Below are positions 50,408 to 60,123 of a stretch of 64,000 nt of DNA, piece by piece. How positions within the stretch are numbered: position 1 is the stretch's first letter; every line of letters starts with the position of its first letter. The DNA is from Vicinamibacterales bacterium (lineage in GTDB: Bacteria > Acidobacteriota > Vicinamibacteria > Vicinamibacterales > UBA2999). The position numbers and the translations under genes were made by a program. The notes below the pieces were generated by a model. That model did no database searches. It was given only the letters and a program-made list of their open reading frames with translations, and was not told where the DNA came from. The stretch is from NCBI GenBank assembly GCA_030680175.1, contig JAUXWO010000111.1, forward strand, positions 129,145 to 193,144, read 5' to 3'.

Positions 50408-51556
50408 ATGGATGTCACACTCGACCTGCTCAAGCGCCTCATCGCCATCGACTCGGTGAACCCCTCGCTCGTGCCCGGGGCGGCGGGCGAGGCCGCCATC
50501 GCGCGGATGCTCGTTGAGTACCTGCGCGATCGCGGCTTCGCGGTCGAGGTGCAGGACGCCGCGCCCGGCCGTCCGAACGTCGTGGCCACGCTCGAGGGGC
50601 GCGCCCCCGGCCGGTCGCTGATGTTCTGCGGCCACATCGACACAGTCGGGGTGATCGGGATGGACGCGCCGTTCATCCCGGAGGAGCGCGACGGGCGCAT
50701 CTACGGACGCGGGTCGCAGGACATGAAGGGCGGCGTCGCGGCGATGATCGGCGCCGCGGAGGTCATCGCGCAGTCGGGCGGGCTCGACGCGGGCCGCATC
50801 CTCATCGCGTGCGTGGCCGACGAGGAACATGCCAGCATCGGCGCCGACGCGCTCGTCACGAAGTGGCGCGCGGATGGCGCCGTGGTGACCGAGCCGACGG
50901 ACCTCACCATTGGCGTGGCCCACAAGGGCTTCGAGTGGGTCGAGATCGAGACGCGCGGTGTCGCGGCGCACGGCAGCCGGCCGCGCGACGGGCGCGACGC
51001 GATCATGCGGATGGGCCGGGTCCTCGGCGAACTCGAGGCGCTGGACCGCGACCTGCAGAGCCGCGCGCCGCATGCCCTGCTCGGCACGGCGTCCCTGCAT
51101 GCCTCGCTCATCTCCGGCGGGCGTGAGCTGAGCAGCTATCCGGACCGGTGCACGCTGCAACTGGAGCGGCGCACCCTGCCGGGCGAGCGGATCGGCGTGG
51201 CCGCCCAGGAGGTGCAGGACATCCTGGCCCGCCTGATGACGCGCGACGACGAGTTCGAAGCGGCGAGCACGGCGCTCTTCGCCCGTGCCCCCTTCGAGGT
51301 GCCGCAGGCCGACGCGCTCCCCGCGACGCTCGTGGCCGCCGCGAAGGGCCTTGGCCTGTCCGCACCGGTCACCGGCATGAGCTACTGGGCGGACACCGCG
51401 GTGCTGCAGGGCGCCGGCATCCCGTCGGTGCTCTTCGGCCCGGCCGGGGCCGGACTCCACGGGGTGGACGAGTACGTGGACACCCGGAGCGTCCTGCAGT
51501 GCCGCGACGCCCTGGTGGCGCTGGCCCGCGCCTGGGGCAAGGGTGATGGAATCTGA
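50408..51556 (+). CDS. M20/ArgE-DapE family metallopeptidase
   Basis: 382 residues from ATG 50408 (MDVTLDLLKRLIAIDSVNP). Dinuclear-zinc deacylase/peptidase: CGHIDTVG (H76, D78), GRGSQDMKGG, CVADEEHAS (Glu pair), and the dimerisation insert KGFEWVEIETRGVAAHGS; C-terminal H in AGLHGVDEYVD. Close to acetylornithine deacetylase/succinyl-DAP desuccinylase, but equally an aminoacylase; a partner for the preceding D-aminoacylase is plausible. Confidence 0.9.
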   Translation: MDVTLDLLKRLIAIDSVNPSLVPGAAGEAAIARMLVEYLRDRGFAVEVQDAAPGRPNVVATLEGRAPGRSLMFCGHIDTVGVIGMDAPFIPEERDGRIYGRGSQDMKGGVAAMIGAAEVIAQSGGLDAGRILIACVADEEHASIGADALVTKWRADGAVVTEPTDLTIGVAHKGFEWVEIETRGVAAHGSRPRDGRDAIMRMGRVLGELEALDRDLQSRAPHALLGTASLHASLISGGRELSSYPDRCTLQLERRTLPGERIGVAAQEVQDILARLMTRDDEFEAASTALFARAPFEVPQADALPATLVAAAKGLGLSAPVTGMSYWADTAVLQGAGIPSVLFGPAGAGLHGVDEYVDTRSVLQCRDALVALARAWGKGDGI

Positions 51557-51853
51557 TGATGTCGTGATGTGCTGATCTGGTGATCGGATGTTCGATGTCA
51601 AGATCTGGGGATGTAGCTCTTGATCTTGCTGCCCCCAGGAGGTGGCTTGATCTTGATCGGCGGCAGCGGCCACCAGTGACGCCATGTGCGGAGAAGCGAC
51701 GACGACCCGCCAGTGCTCGCTGGTGACTGTCACATCAGCCATCAGCACGTCAGGGCATGCGCGCGGAGATCACCAGATCAAAAGATAGATCTGCAGATCT
51801 CACATGGAACATCAGATCACCACATCACCACATCACGAGATCACAAGATTCTG
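51557..51853. repeat. GTGATCTG-type repeats in mirrored arms
   Basis: Gene-free 297 bp. Left (51555-51610): TCGTGATGTGCTGATCTGGTGATCGG.. . Right (51765-51850), read on the other strand, gives TCGTGATGTGGTGATGTGGTGATCTG.., nearly the same sequence. So the gap is flanked by imperfect inverted arms of about 45-55 bp made of GTGATsTG units. The middle (51650-51760) shows no motif I can name. It lies between convergent M20 and proline dehydrogenase genes. Confidence 0.75.
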
Positions 51854-52783
51854 CTAGCTCCTCATGCCCTTGAGCACGAACCACACGTTGGCCGGCCGCT
51901 CGCCGAGCCGGCGCATGAAATACGGAAACCACTGCTGCCCGTACGGGACGTACACGCGCACGCGGTATCCGTCGGCCAGGAGCGCCGCCTGCAGGTCGCG
52001 CCGGATGCCGTAGAGCATCTGGAACTCGAAGCGATCCTTCGCGTAGCCGCGCTCGGCGGCGTAGCGCTTCGTCGCCTCGAGCATCGCCTCGTCGTGCGTG
52101 GCGATCGCCGGATACGTCCCCTCGTCGAGCAGCAGGCGCATCAGATCCACGTACGACGCATCGACGTCCGCTTTGCGCTGGTGCGCGACGGTCTTCGGCT
52201 CCTTGTAGGCGCCCTTCACGAGACGCACGCGGGCGCCGAGCGCGTTCAGGCGCCGGACGTCGGCCTCCGTCCGCATCAGGCATGACTGCACGACCGTCCC
52301 CACGCGCCGGTGCCCCTGCTGCCACAGCGTCTCGAGGATCTGCAGCGTCACCTCGGTGTAAGGCGAGTTCTCCATGTCGATGCGGACGAAGAACTCGTGG
52401 CGGTCCGCCGGCTCGAGGATGCGCCGCAGGTTGTCGACGCACGTGGCGCGGTCCACATCCAGCCCGAGCTGCGTGAGCTTCAGCGAGATGTTCCGCTCGA
52501 TCCCCGATCCCACGATCGTCTCGAGGATGCGGAGGTACTCGTCGGTCGCCGCCGCGGCCTCCTCCGTCGTCGCCACGCTTTCGCCGAGGTAGTCGAGCGT
52601 CAGGAGATATCCCTGGGGCGGCAGGTCCGCGACGCCGGCGATCGCCTCCTCGACGGATTCTCCGGCGACGAAGCGGCGCGCGAAGCCGCGGCCGGGGGCC
52701 ATGCCGTAGCGCGAGGCCTGGCGTTGCAGCCAGCGGGACTGGGCGAGCGTGTGGAACAGGGCTTTCGAAGTGGCGTCGATCAT
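51854..52783 (-). CDS. putA: Proline dehydrogenase (monofunctional, PRODH)
   Basis: 309 residues from ATG 52783. FAD-dependent TIM barrel oxidising proline to pyrroline-5-carboxylate. Motifs: SLKLTQLGLD, VRIDMENSPYTEVTL, VQSCLMRTEADV, RLVKGAYKEP, ATHDEAML and FEFQMLYGIR, ending with the RVYVPYGQQWFPYFMRRLGERPAN block. Bacillus/Deinococcus-type short enzyme, not bifunctional PutA. The P5C dehydrogenase is not in the window. Confidence 0.94.
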   Translation of the reverse strand: MIDATSKALFHTLAQSRWLQRQASRYGMAPGRGFARRFVAGESVEEAIAGVADLPPQGYLLTLDYLGESVATTEEAAAATDEYLRILETIVGSGIERNISLKLTQLGLDVDRATCVDNLRRILEPADRHEFFVRIDMENSPYTEVTLQILETLWQQGHRRVGTVVQSCLMRTEADVRRLNALGARVRLVKGAYKEPKTVAHQRKADVDASYVDLMRLLLDEGTYPAIATHDEAMLEATKRYAAERGYAKDRFEFQMLYGIRRDLQAALLADGYRVRVYVPYGQQWFPYFMRRLGERPANVWFVLKGMRS

Positions 52784-53954
52784 GCGTGGGGACTTGTCTC
52801 GCTAGTGCGTGGGCCCGGCGGGCGTCAGCAGGTGCTGGATGGTGCTGGCGTAGTAGCGCAGCACGTGGCGCTCGCGCACGCGGAAGCGTCCACGCTCGGA
52901 CACGATCACGCCGCGGAGTTCGAGCGGGTCGGCGGCGGTGGCCACGGCCTCGCGGCCGGAATCGACGGCCAGGTTCGCCCCGGCCGCGCGCAGGGTGTCG
53001 AGCAGGGCATCGATGCGCGACTCGAGCTCCTTCCGCGTGATCGACGGCCGCATGCAGGCCGCCACGACCGCCGTGGGCAGCACCTTGTAGAGGCGGCCGA
53101 TCTCGTCGCGCACCCGGTGCGCCAGCGCCGAAACCGATCGGCGCGACTCGGGGTCGTAGCCGTCGAGCGCGAGCGGCGGGCCGAACGTGACAAACGCGCG
53201 GCTGCGGTAGCCAACGGCGTAGCGCACCATCTCGGCCAGCTCCCGGCTGAAGGGACGCTGCCGCCGCTTCACCTTCTGGTGCGCGAGGACGTGATCCTCG
53301 AGCACGAGGTCGTAGGCGACCGCCGTCGGGATCAGCACGAGCCCCGGCTGCCGCGCGTGCAGGCACGCGCTCAGGAGGCCCGTCTTCGCGCTCTTCAGCT
53401 CGCCGCTGTAGCTGCGCCCGCCCTCCGGGTAGAAGAACAGGTCGTGGGCGCGGAGCAGTTCGATGACGTACGCCTTGAGCGTGATGTGGTACGCCGGGTC
53501 CTTGGTGGCGCGCCGGATCGGCATCGCGCCGGTGACGTGGCGGTGGAGCAGGCCGAGCGGCCCGCCGAACAGGTTGATGCCGGCCGCGATGATCGGCGGC
53601 CGGATGCCCGCATCGTCCAGCACGAGCGGCTCGACGAGGTAGTCGGTGTGGCTCTTGTGGTTCGACGCGTACACGATCCGCCCGGCGCGGGCCGCGTCCC
53701 GCGGGATGGAGACATTCTCGGCCACGCGGTCGATCTTGCGCAGAATCGGGTAGAGCGGGTACTCGAGCGCGCGGTACAGCCCGTAGCGCTGCGTCGTGCG
53801 CAGCTCCTCGAGGTACCCCAGCACCCGGCGGCGCGCCTCGGCGCCGCTGACGCCGTGGCTGCCGGCGAGAAAGCCGGCGACCTCCTCGTGGATCAGCACG
53901 GCGTCCGTGATGGCGTCAGGCGCAGGCACGGCCGTCTGCGTGAACCACGGGCGC

Positions 53955-54965
<1,011 letters not shown>

Positions 54966-54975
54966 GATCTCTCGT

Positions 54976-55434
54976 CTACGCGGGGAAACGTCCAGCCAGC
55001 GCCGCCGCAATGGCCTCGAGCAAAGTACGGTCGGCCTCGCCGAACGCCGCCGGCTGGTCGCTGTCGATATCGATCTCGCCGTAGACGATGCCGTCGCGCA
55101 TGATCGGGACGACGATCTCGGATCGGGTTTCGATCGAGCACGCGAGGTACCGGGGGTCCGCGTGCACGTCGTCCACGGTGATGGTCTGCTGCTCGCTGGC
55201 CGCGGCGCCGCAGATGCCGCGGTGCAGCGGGATGCGCGTGTGCGGCGAGGGCTTGCCTCGGTAGGGGCCGAGCACGAGCGTGTCGCCCTCGAGCAGGTAG
55301 ACGCCGGCCCACGTGTACGTGGGCAGGTGCGCCTTGAGTGACGCCACCGTCTGGTCCAGGGCCGCCTCGAGGCTGGGCGCGGCGTCCACCGCCGCCCGCA
55401 CCGCCGACAACACCTCCGCGCGCACCGCATCCAT
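54976..55434 (-). CDS. msrC: GAF-domain free methionine-(R)-sulfoxide reductase
   Basis: 152 residues, a lone GAF domain. Recognised by WAGVYLLEGD-LVLGPYRGKP, HRGICGAAA, and DPRYLACSIETRSEIVVPI, the block typical of fRMsr, with two cysteines (in GICG and LACS) at the catalytic/resolving positions. Reduces free Met-R-sulfoxide with thioredoxin. It starts 10 bp upstream of the isocitrate dehydrogenase ATG, in the same direction. Confidence 0.8.
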   Translation of the reverse strand: MDAVRAEVLSAVRAAVDAAPSLEAALDQTVASLKAHLPTYTWAGVYLLEGDTLVLGPYRGKPSPHTRIPLHRGICGAAASEQQTITVDDVHADPRYLACSIETRSEIVVPIMRDGIVYGEIDIDSDQPAAFGEADRTLLEAIAAALAGRFPA

Positions 55435-55450
55435 CGTCAGACTCCGTCCC

Positions 55451-55939
55451 TTATTCCCGTGCGTCCCAGAAGATCAGCGCCAGCCCGCCGACGGCGGCGA
55501 GGCTGAGCAGCACCGTCGAGAGCTGATGCAACCCGTCGAACTCGACCCGCCGCGGGTCGTCCGCGGCGAGGCTCGCCACGGGGCCGCCGATCTCCCGCTG
55601 CAGCGTCTCGATCCGCGGGGCCAGAATCATGCCCGAGTAGCCGAAGAGCCCCAGCATCACCACGATGAGCCCCGCCCGGATGCCGTACGACACCGGGCGC
55701 GGGCCGAGCAGCCGCTGGAGCGTCAGCGACACCAGCATCACGCCGCCCGCCACGTAGGCCAACAGGTGAAATCGCTGCAGGAAGGTGCCGAAGACCAGCC
55801 CGGCGGCCACGCGGCCGGACTCCGGGTCGTGGGCCGTGAGCACCCCGAACACCGTCGGGGCGACCAGCAGGCCCGCTACCAGCATCCCGCCCAGCCAGAT
55901 GACCAGGGCCAGGATGTACAAGTAGCGCAGCGGAAGCAT
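55451..55939 (-). CDS. DUF4149-type small membrane protein
   Basis: 162 residues from ATG 55939, four predicted helices. The LYILALVIWLGGMLVAG start, FHLLAYVAGGVMLVSL and the GLFGYSGMILAPRIETLQ loop are typical of the DUF4149 family. Role unknown; such proteins often sit near heme or respiratory genes. 16 bp upstream of the fRMsr gene, probably one operon. Confidence 0.82.
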   Translation of the reverse strand: MLPLRYLYILALVIWLGGMLVAGLLVAPTVFGVLTAHDPESGRVAAGLVFGTFLQRFHLLAYVAGGVMLVSLTLQRLLGPRPVSYGIRAGLIVVMLGLFGYSGMILAPRIETLQREIGGPVASLAADDPRRVEFDGLHQLSTVLLSLAAVGGLALIFWDARE

Positions 55940-56047
55940 CCGATCATTATACGAGGAACCGCCGGACGGCCCCCAGTGCGGTCGTTTGCCCCCGTTGCTC
56001 GGTGCTTGCTACACTTCGATGTTTCAAGTCACCCCGCAGGAGCCTTT

Positions 56048-57898
56048 GTGCCATCAGCGACCCCCGCCCCGTTGCCGGTTCTCCAGAACATCGCCACCCG
56101 CCTGCGGATCGAATCGATCCGGGCCACCACCGAAGCGGGCAACGGCCACCCGACCACGTGCTGCTCGGCCGCTGACATCATGGCGGCCCTGTTCTTCGGC
56201 GAGATGCGCTACGACGCGGCGAACCCGCAGCACACCCACGCCGATCGCCTCGTGATGTCGAAGGGCCACGCGGCGCCGCTGCTCTACGCGGCGTGGGCCG
56301 AAGCCGGCTACCTGAAGCGGGAGGACCTGCTCACGCTGCGGCTCTTCACGTCCGACCTCGAGGGGCACCCCACGCCGCGGCTGCCGTTCGTGGACGTGGC
56401 GACCGGGTCGCTCGGCCAGGGCCTGGCCGCCGGCGTCGGCATCGCCCTGAACGCGCGCCGCATCGGCTCCGACTACCGGACCTACGTCCTGCAGGGGGAC
56501 GGCGAAACCGCCGAGGGCTCGGTGTGGGAGGCGGCGTCCCTCGCCCAGTTCTACGCGCTCGACAACCTCGTCGGCATCACCGACGTCAACGCGCTCGGCC
56601 AGAGCCGCGGCACGCAGTTCGAGCACGACCTCGACACGATGGCGGGGCGCTGGCGCGCGTTCGGCTGGCACACCATCCTGATCGATGGCCACGACATCGC
56701 GGCCATCCAGGCGGCGCTCGCCGAAGCCCGCGCCACCACCGGCCGTCCGACGATGATCCTGGCGCGGACGCTGAAGGGCAAGGGCGTGAGCTTCGCCGAG
56801 GGCCTGCCGAACTGGCACGGCAAGCCGTTCAAGAAGGGCGACGAGGCGGACCGCGCGATCGCGGAGCTCGAGGCGCAGCTCGTGCCCGGCGCCGCCGGCG
56901 TGCCCGCGATTCCCGCGCCGTCGCGGCCGGCGGATCCGGCCGTCGTCCCCGGCGCCATGGCGCCGCCCGCCTACACGAAGGGCGAGGAGGTGGCGACGCG
57001 CGAAGCGTACGGCACGGCGCTCGCCAAGCTCGGCGCCGCCGACCCGCGCGTGGTCGCGCTCGACGCCGACGTGAAGAACTCGACGTTCAGCGACCGCTTC
57101 GAGGCGAAGTTCCCGGAGCGCTTCTATCAGAACTTCATCGCCGAGCAGGCGATGGTGGGCGCGGCGATGGGGCTCGCCAGCCGCGGCGCGATTCCGTTCC
57201 CGTCCACGTTTGCCGCGTTCCTCTCGCGCGCGGCCGACTTCATCCGGATGGCCGCGATCAGCGGCCTCAACATCAAGCTGGCGGGCTCGCACGCGGGCGT
57301 GTCGATCGGCGAGGACGGCCCCTCGCAGATGGCCCTCGAGGATCTGGCCATGATGAGCGCGGAGCCGAACCTCACCGTGCTCTATCCCTGCGACGCCGTG
57401 AGCACGGAGCGCCTGATCGCGGCGGCCGCGGCCGAGCCCGGGCCGGTGTACATCCGCACGTCGCGGCCGAAGACGCCGGTGATCTACGACAACGCCGAGG
57501 CGTTCCCCGTGGGCGGCTGCAAGGTGCTCCACGAGACCGCCGCCGACACGGTGACGCTCATCGGCGCGGGCGTGACGGTCTTCGAGGCGCTGAAGGCGCG
57601 CGACCTGCTGAAGGCGCAGGGCGTCTCGGCCCGCGTCGTCGATCTCTACTCGGTCCAGCCGGTGGATGCGGCCACGCTCACGCGCTGCGGGCGCGAGACG
57701 GGGCGGCTCATCACGGTCGAGGATCACTACGCGGTGGGCGGCCTCGGTGACGCCGTCGCGCGCGCCGTGGCCCCGGCCGGGATCACCGTCACGCGCCTCG
57801 CCGTCCGCGAGATCCCGCGCAGCGGCCGGCCCGAGGAGCTGCTCGAGAAGTACGGCATCTCGGCGGAGCACATCGTCCGCGCCGCGCTCGACCGCTAG
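56048..57898 (+). CDS. tkt: Transketolase (animal-type, about 616 residues)
   Basis: 616 residues from GTG 56048, 5 nt after an AGGAG site (56038-56042). ThDP enzyme of the pentose phosphate pathway. GNGHPTTCCSAADIMAALFF, HADRLVMSKGHAAP, GSLGQGLAAGVG, QGDGETAEGSVWEAA and the IRTSRPKTPVIY block match the short (TKTL1/human-like) bacterial transketolases; middle-domain Glu in FIAEQAMVGAAMG. The pyrimidine half begins after a proline-rich linker (residues about 285-310). All catalytic acids seem present. Confidence 0.95.
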   Translation: MPSATPAPLPVLQNIATRLRIESIRATTEAGNGHPTTCCSAADIMAALFFGEMRYDAANPQHTHADRLVMSKGHAAPLLYAAWAEAGYLKREDLLTLRLFTSDLEGHPTPRLPFVDVATGSLGQGLAAGVGIALNARRIGSDYRTYVLQGDGETAEGSVWEAASLAQFYALDNLVGITDVNALGQSRGTQFEHDLDTMAGRWRAFGWHTILIDGHDIAAIQAALAEARATTGRPTMILARTLKGKGVSFAEGLPNWHGKPFKKGDEADRAIAELEAQLVPGAAGVPAIPAPSRPADPAVVPGAMAPPAYTKGEEVATREAYGTALAKLGAADPRVVALDADVKNSTFSDRFEAKFPERFYQNFIAEQAMVGAAMGLASRGAIPFPSTFAAFLSRAADFIRMAAISGLNIKLAGSHAGVSIGEDGPSQMALEDLAMMSAEPNLTVLYPCDAVSTERLIAAAAAEPGPVYIRTSRPKTPVIYDNAEAFPVGGCKVLHETAADTVTLIGAGVTVFEALKARDLLKAQGVSARVVDLYSVQPVDAATLTRCGRETGRLITVEDHYAVGGLGDAVARAVAPAGITVTRLAVREIPRSGRPEELLEKYGISAEHIVRAALDR

Positions 57899-57906
57899 GG
57901 GCAGGT

Positions 57907-57937
57907 CCCGCGCATCCCCGCGGGGAGGATGTGCGGG
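57907..57937 (+). terminator. Strong hairpin after transketolase
   Basis: An 11-bp stem (CCCGCGCATCC / GGATGTGCGGG, one G-U pair) with a 9-nt loop begins 9 bp after the tkt stop. A weak C/T stretch follows rather than a U-run, so it may act as a Rho-assisted or intrinsic-like terminator. Confidence 0.45.
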
Positions 57938-58071
57938 CCCCGTCATCTTCAGCGCACGTGCGCGTCTCCCCCGCCCGCGCGGGGCGTGCGCGTCGTCCTG
58001 CCGCAGCAGGTCCGTGCCGCCCTCGCGCGCCGCCGTGCGAAGATAACGTGCTGACCTTAGGAGCAGGCATC

Positions 58072-58539
58072 ATGAGCTTGATCGACCCCGGCACGAAGGC
58101 CCCCGCGTTCACCCTCAACGACCAGGAGGGCACTGCCCACTCGCTGTCCGACTACGCCGGCCGCCCCGTCGTCCTCTATTTCTATCCGAAGGACGACACG
58201 CCCGGCTGCACGAAGGAATCGTGCGCGTTCCAGGACAACCTGCCGAAGTTCGAGAAGCTGAAGGCGGCCGTGTTCGGCGTCAGCATCCTCGACGAGAAGA
58301 GCAAGGCGAAGTTCGCGCACAAGTACGACCTCACGTTTCCATTGCTCGCCGACGTGGACCACGCCGTAGCCGAGAAGTACGGCGTCTGGCAGGAGCGGTC
58401 GATGTACGGGCGCAAGTTCATGGGCGTCGCCCGCACCACGTACCTGATCGGCGCCGACGGCAAGGTCGTGCAGCGCTGGGACACGGTCAAGGTGGACGGA
58501 CACGCCGAGGCAGTGCTTGCCGCGGTGAACGCGCTCTGA
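58072..58539 (+). CDS. bcp: Thioredoxin-dependent peroxiredoxin, BCP/PrxQ type
   Basis: 155 residues from ATG 58072 with AGGAG 8 nt before. Peroxiredoxin with peroxidatic Cys46 and resolving Cys51 five residues on (P-G-C-T-K-E-S-C), the atypical 2-Cys PrxQ arrangement. GKFAHKYDLTFPLLADVD and KFMGVARTTYLIGADG are family standard. Detoxifies H2O2 and organic peroxides. Confidence 0.95.
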   Translation: MSLIDPGTKAPAFTLNDQEGTAHSLSDYAGRPVVLYFYPKDDTPGCTKESCAFQDNLPKFEKLKAAVFGVSILDEKSKAKFAHKYDLTFPLLADVDHAVAEKYGVWQERSMYGRKFMGVARTTYLIGADGKVVQRWDTVKVDGHAEAVLAAVNAL

Positions 58540-58561
58540 GCGGCCGCGCCGCCGATCCCGC

Positions 58562-59881
58562 ATGACCCACGCCGCCTCCGATCCGCCTTCCGGCACGACC
58601 CACCTGCACGTCACCGTCCACGGCATGGACTGCGCCGAGGAGGCGGCGCTCGTACGCCGCGCCCTCGCGGATGATCCGGGCGTCCGCGATCTCGACTTCG
58701 ACCTCGTCGGCGGCCGCGTGCGCGTGGTCTACGACGAGGCCGCGACGACGCCGGCGGCGATCGTGGCGGCGATCGGCCGCACGGGCCTCGGGGCGGCGCT
58801 CGAGGGCGAGGTGGAGCACGGCCACGGCCACGATCACGACCATCATCACCACGATCACGATCACGCGCATGGCGCGCCCAGGCTGCTGCTCATCAGCGGC
58901 GCGCTGTTCCTCCTCGGCTGGGGGATCGACGCCTGGCATGCCGACGGCTGGATCGACGCGATCCTGGGCCACGCCCACGTGCCGGGCGACGATGGCGATC
59001 ACGGACGGGTGCCGGCGAGCATGGCCGCCTACGGCTTCGCCCTGGTGGTGGGCCTGTGGCCGACGTGGCCGCGCGCGCTGGCGTCCCTCCGCTACCGGCG
59101 CCTCGACATGCACGTCCTCGTCTGCATCTCGGCGGTCGGGGCGGCGGCGATCGGCCAGTGGTCGGAGGCGGCGGCCGTCGCGTTCCTCTTCGCCCTGGCG
59201 CACTGGATCGAGGCGTGGAGCATCAGCCGCGCGCGGGCGGCGGTGGCCGAACTCGTGGGCCGCGGGCATGATGTCGCCGGGAGCGCGGCGCGGCCGGGCG
59301 CCGGCGTCGAACGCTGGATCGAGCGGTTCGCCCTCGTGTATACGCCGGTCGTCGCCGCCGCCGCAGTCGTCGTCGCCATCGTCCCGCCGCTCGTCGACGG
59401 CCTGTGGGCCGTGTGGTTCTACCGCGCGCTCGTGTTCCTCGTGCTCGCGTGTCCCTGCGCGCTGGTCATCTCCACGCCCGTGACGGTGGTCGCGGCGCTC
59501 ACCTCGGCCGCGCGGCGCGGCGTTCTGATCAAAGGCGGGGGGGCGCTCGAACGGGCCGCCGCGGCCGGGTCCGGCACGCGGGCGGCGCTGGCGGGACGCG
59601 GCGTGATCATCGAAAGCCGTGACGCGCCGGCCGCCGACCTGGCGGCCGCCGACATCGTGTTCGTGGACGAGACCCCGGACACGCTGCCGTGGTTCCAGCG
59701 GCACGCACGGCGTGCGATGCGCGTGATCCACCAGAACGTGTCGATCGCGCTGCTGACGAAGCTGGCCTTCCTCGTCTCCGCGCTCTTCGGCGTCGCCCCC
59801 CTCTGGCTGGCGGTGCTCGCCGACACCGGCGCGACGGTGGCCGTGACGCTCAACGGCCTGAGGCTGCTGCGGGCACGATAG
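58562..59881 (+). CDS. P1B-type ATPase-like membrane protein lacking A-, P- and N-domains
   Basis: 439 residues. Begins like a Zn/Cd/Co ATPase: HMA domain with GMDCAEEA (one Cys, acidic pair) and a His-rich run (11 His in 86-103). Membrane core is kept, including CPC at 297-299, AACPCALVIS context and the closing ADTGATVAVTLNGLRLL helix. But the actuator loop is only about 35 residues (no TGE), and between KGGGALE (about 330) and IIESRDAPAADLAAADIVF (about 349-368) there are about 20 residues where the D-K-T-G phosphorylation site, N-domain and GDGxND should be. It cannot pump by the normal cycle. Clean in-frame edges argue against recent decay. Possible roles: metal sensor, channel, or subunit. 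Confidence 0.85.
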   Translation: MTHAASDPPSGTTHLHVTVHGMDCAEEAALVRRALADDPGVRDLDFDLVGGRVRVVYDEAATTPAAIVAAIGRTGLGAALEGEVEHGHGHDHDHHHHDHDHAHGAPRLLLISGALFLLGWGIDAWHADGWIDAILGHAHVPGDDGDHGRVPASMAAYGFALVVGLWPTWPRALASLRYRRLDMHVLVCISAVGAAAIGQWSEAAAVAFLFALAHWIEAWSISRARAAVAELVGRGHDVAGSAARPGAGVERWIERFALVYTPVVAAAAVVVAIVPPLVDGLWAVWFYRALVFLVLACPCALVISTPVTVVAALTSAARRGVLIKGGGALERAAAAGSGTRAALAGRGVIIESRDAPAADLAAADIVFVDETPDTLPWFQRHARRAMRVIHQNVSIALLTKLAFLVSALFGVAPLWLAVLADTGATVAVTLNGLRLLRAR

Positions 59882-60123
59882 GCGGGGGAACAGCGTCCGC
59901 CTTCGCGGCCGAAAGCCGCTTCGGCGGGACTGGCGAATTGCGAACAGCGAATAGCGAATAGCGTCCGCCTTCGCGGCCGAAAGCCGCTTCGGCGGGACTA
60001 GCGAACAGCGAATAGCGAATAGCGAACTGCGTCCGCCTTCGCGGGCGAAAGCCGCTTCGGCGGGACTGGCGAACAGCGAATAGCGAATTGCGAATTGCGA
60101 ATGTCAGCGAATTGCGAACAGCG
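59882..60123. repeat. 68-bp tandem repeat x3 with hairpins, then GCGAATA array
   Basis: A 39-bp hairpin unit (GTCCGCCTTCGCGG ... CCGCTTCGGCGGGAC) occurs at 59893, 59961 and 60029, exactly 68 bp apart; the 29-bp spacers consist of GCGAATAGCGAA/GCGAACAGC copies. After the third unit the spacer repeat continues (60068-60123) right up to the ATG of the MBL gene. A related hairpin occurs alone at about 40278. The unit copies differ by only one or two bases, so amplification is recent. Confidence 0.9.

Noticed and set aside
58562-59881. P-type ATPase gene called as pseudogene
   Set aside because: The single frame is intact and both missing blocks are removed at in-frame joints; no stop or frameshift.
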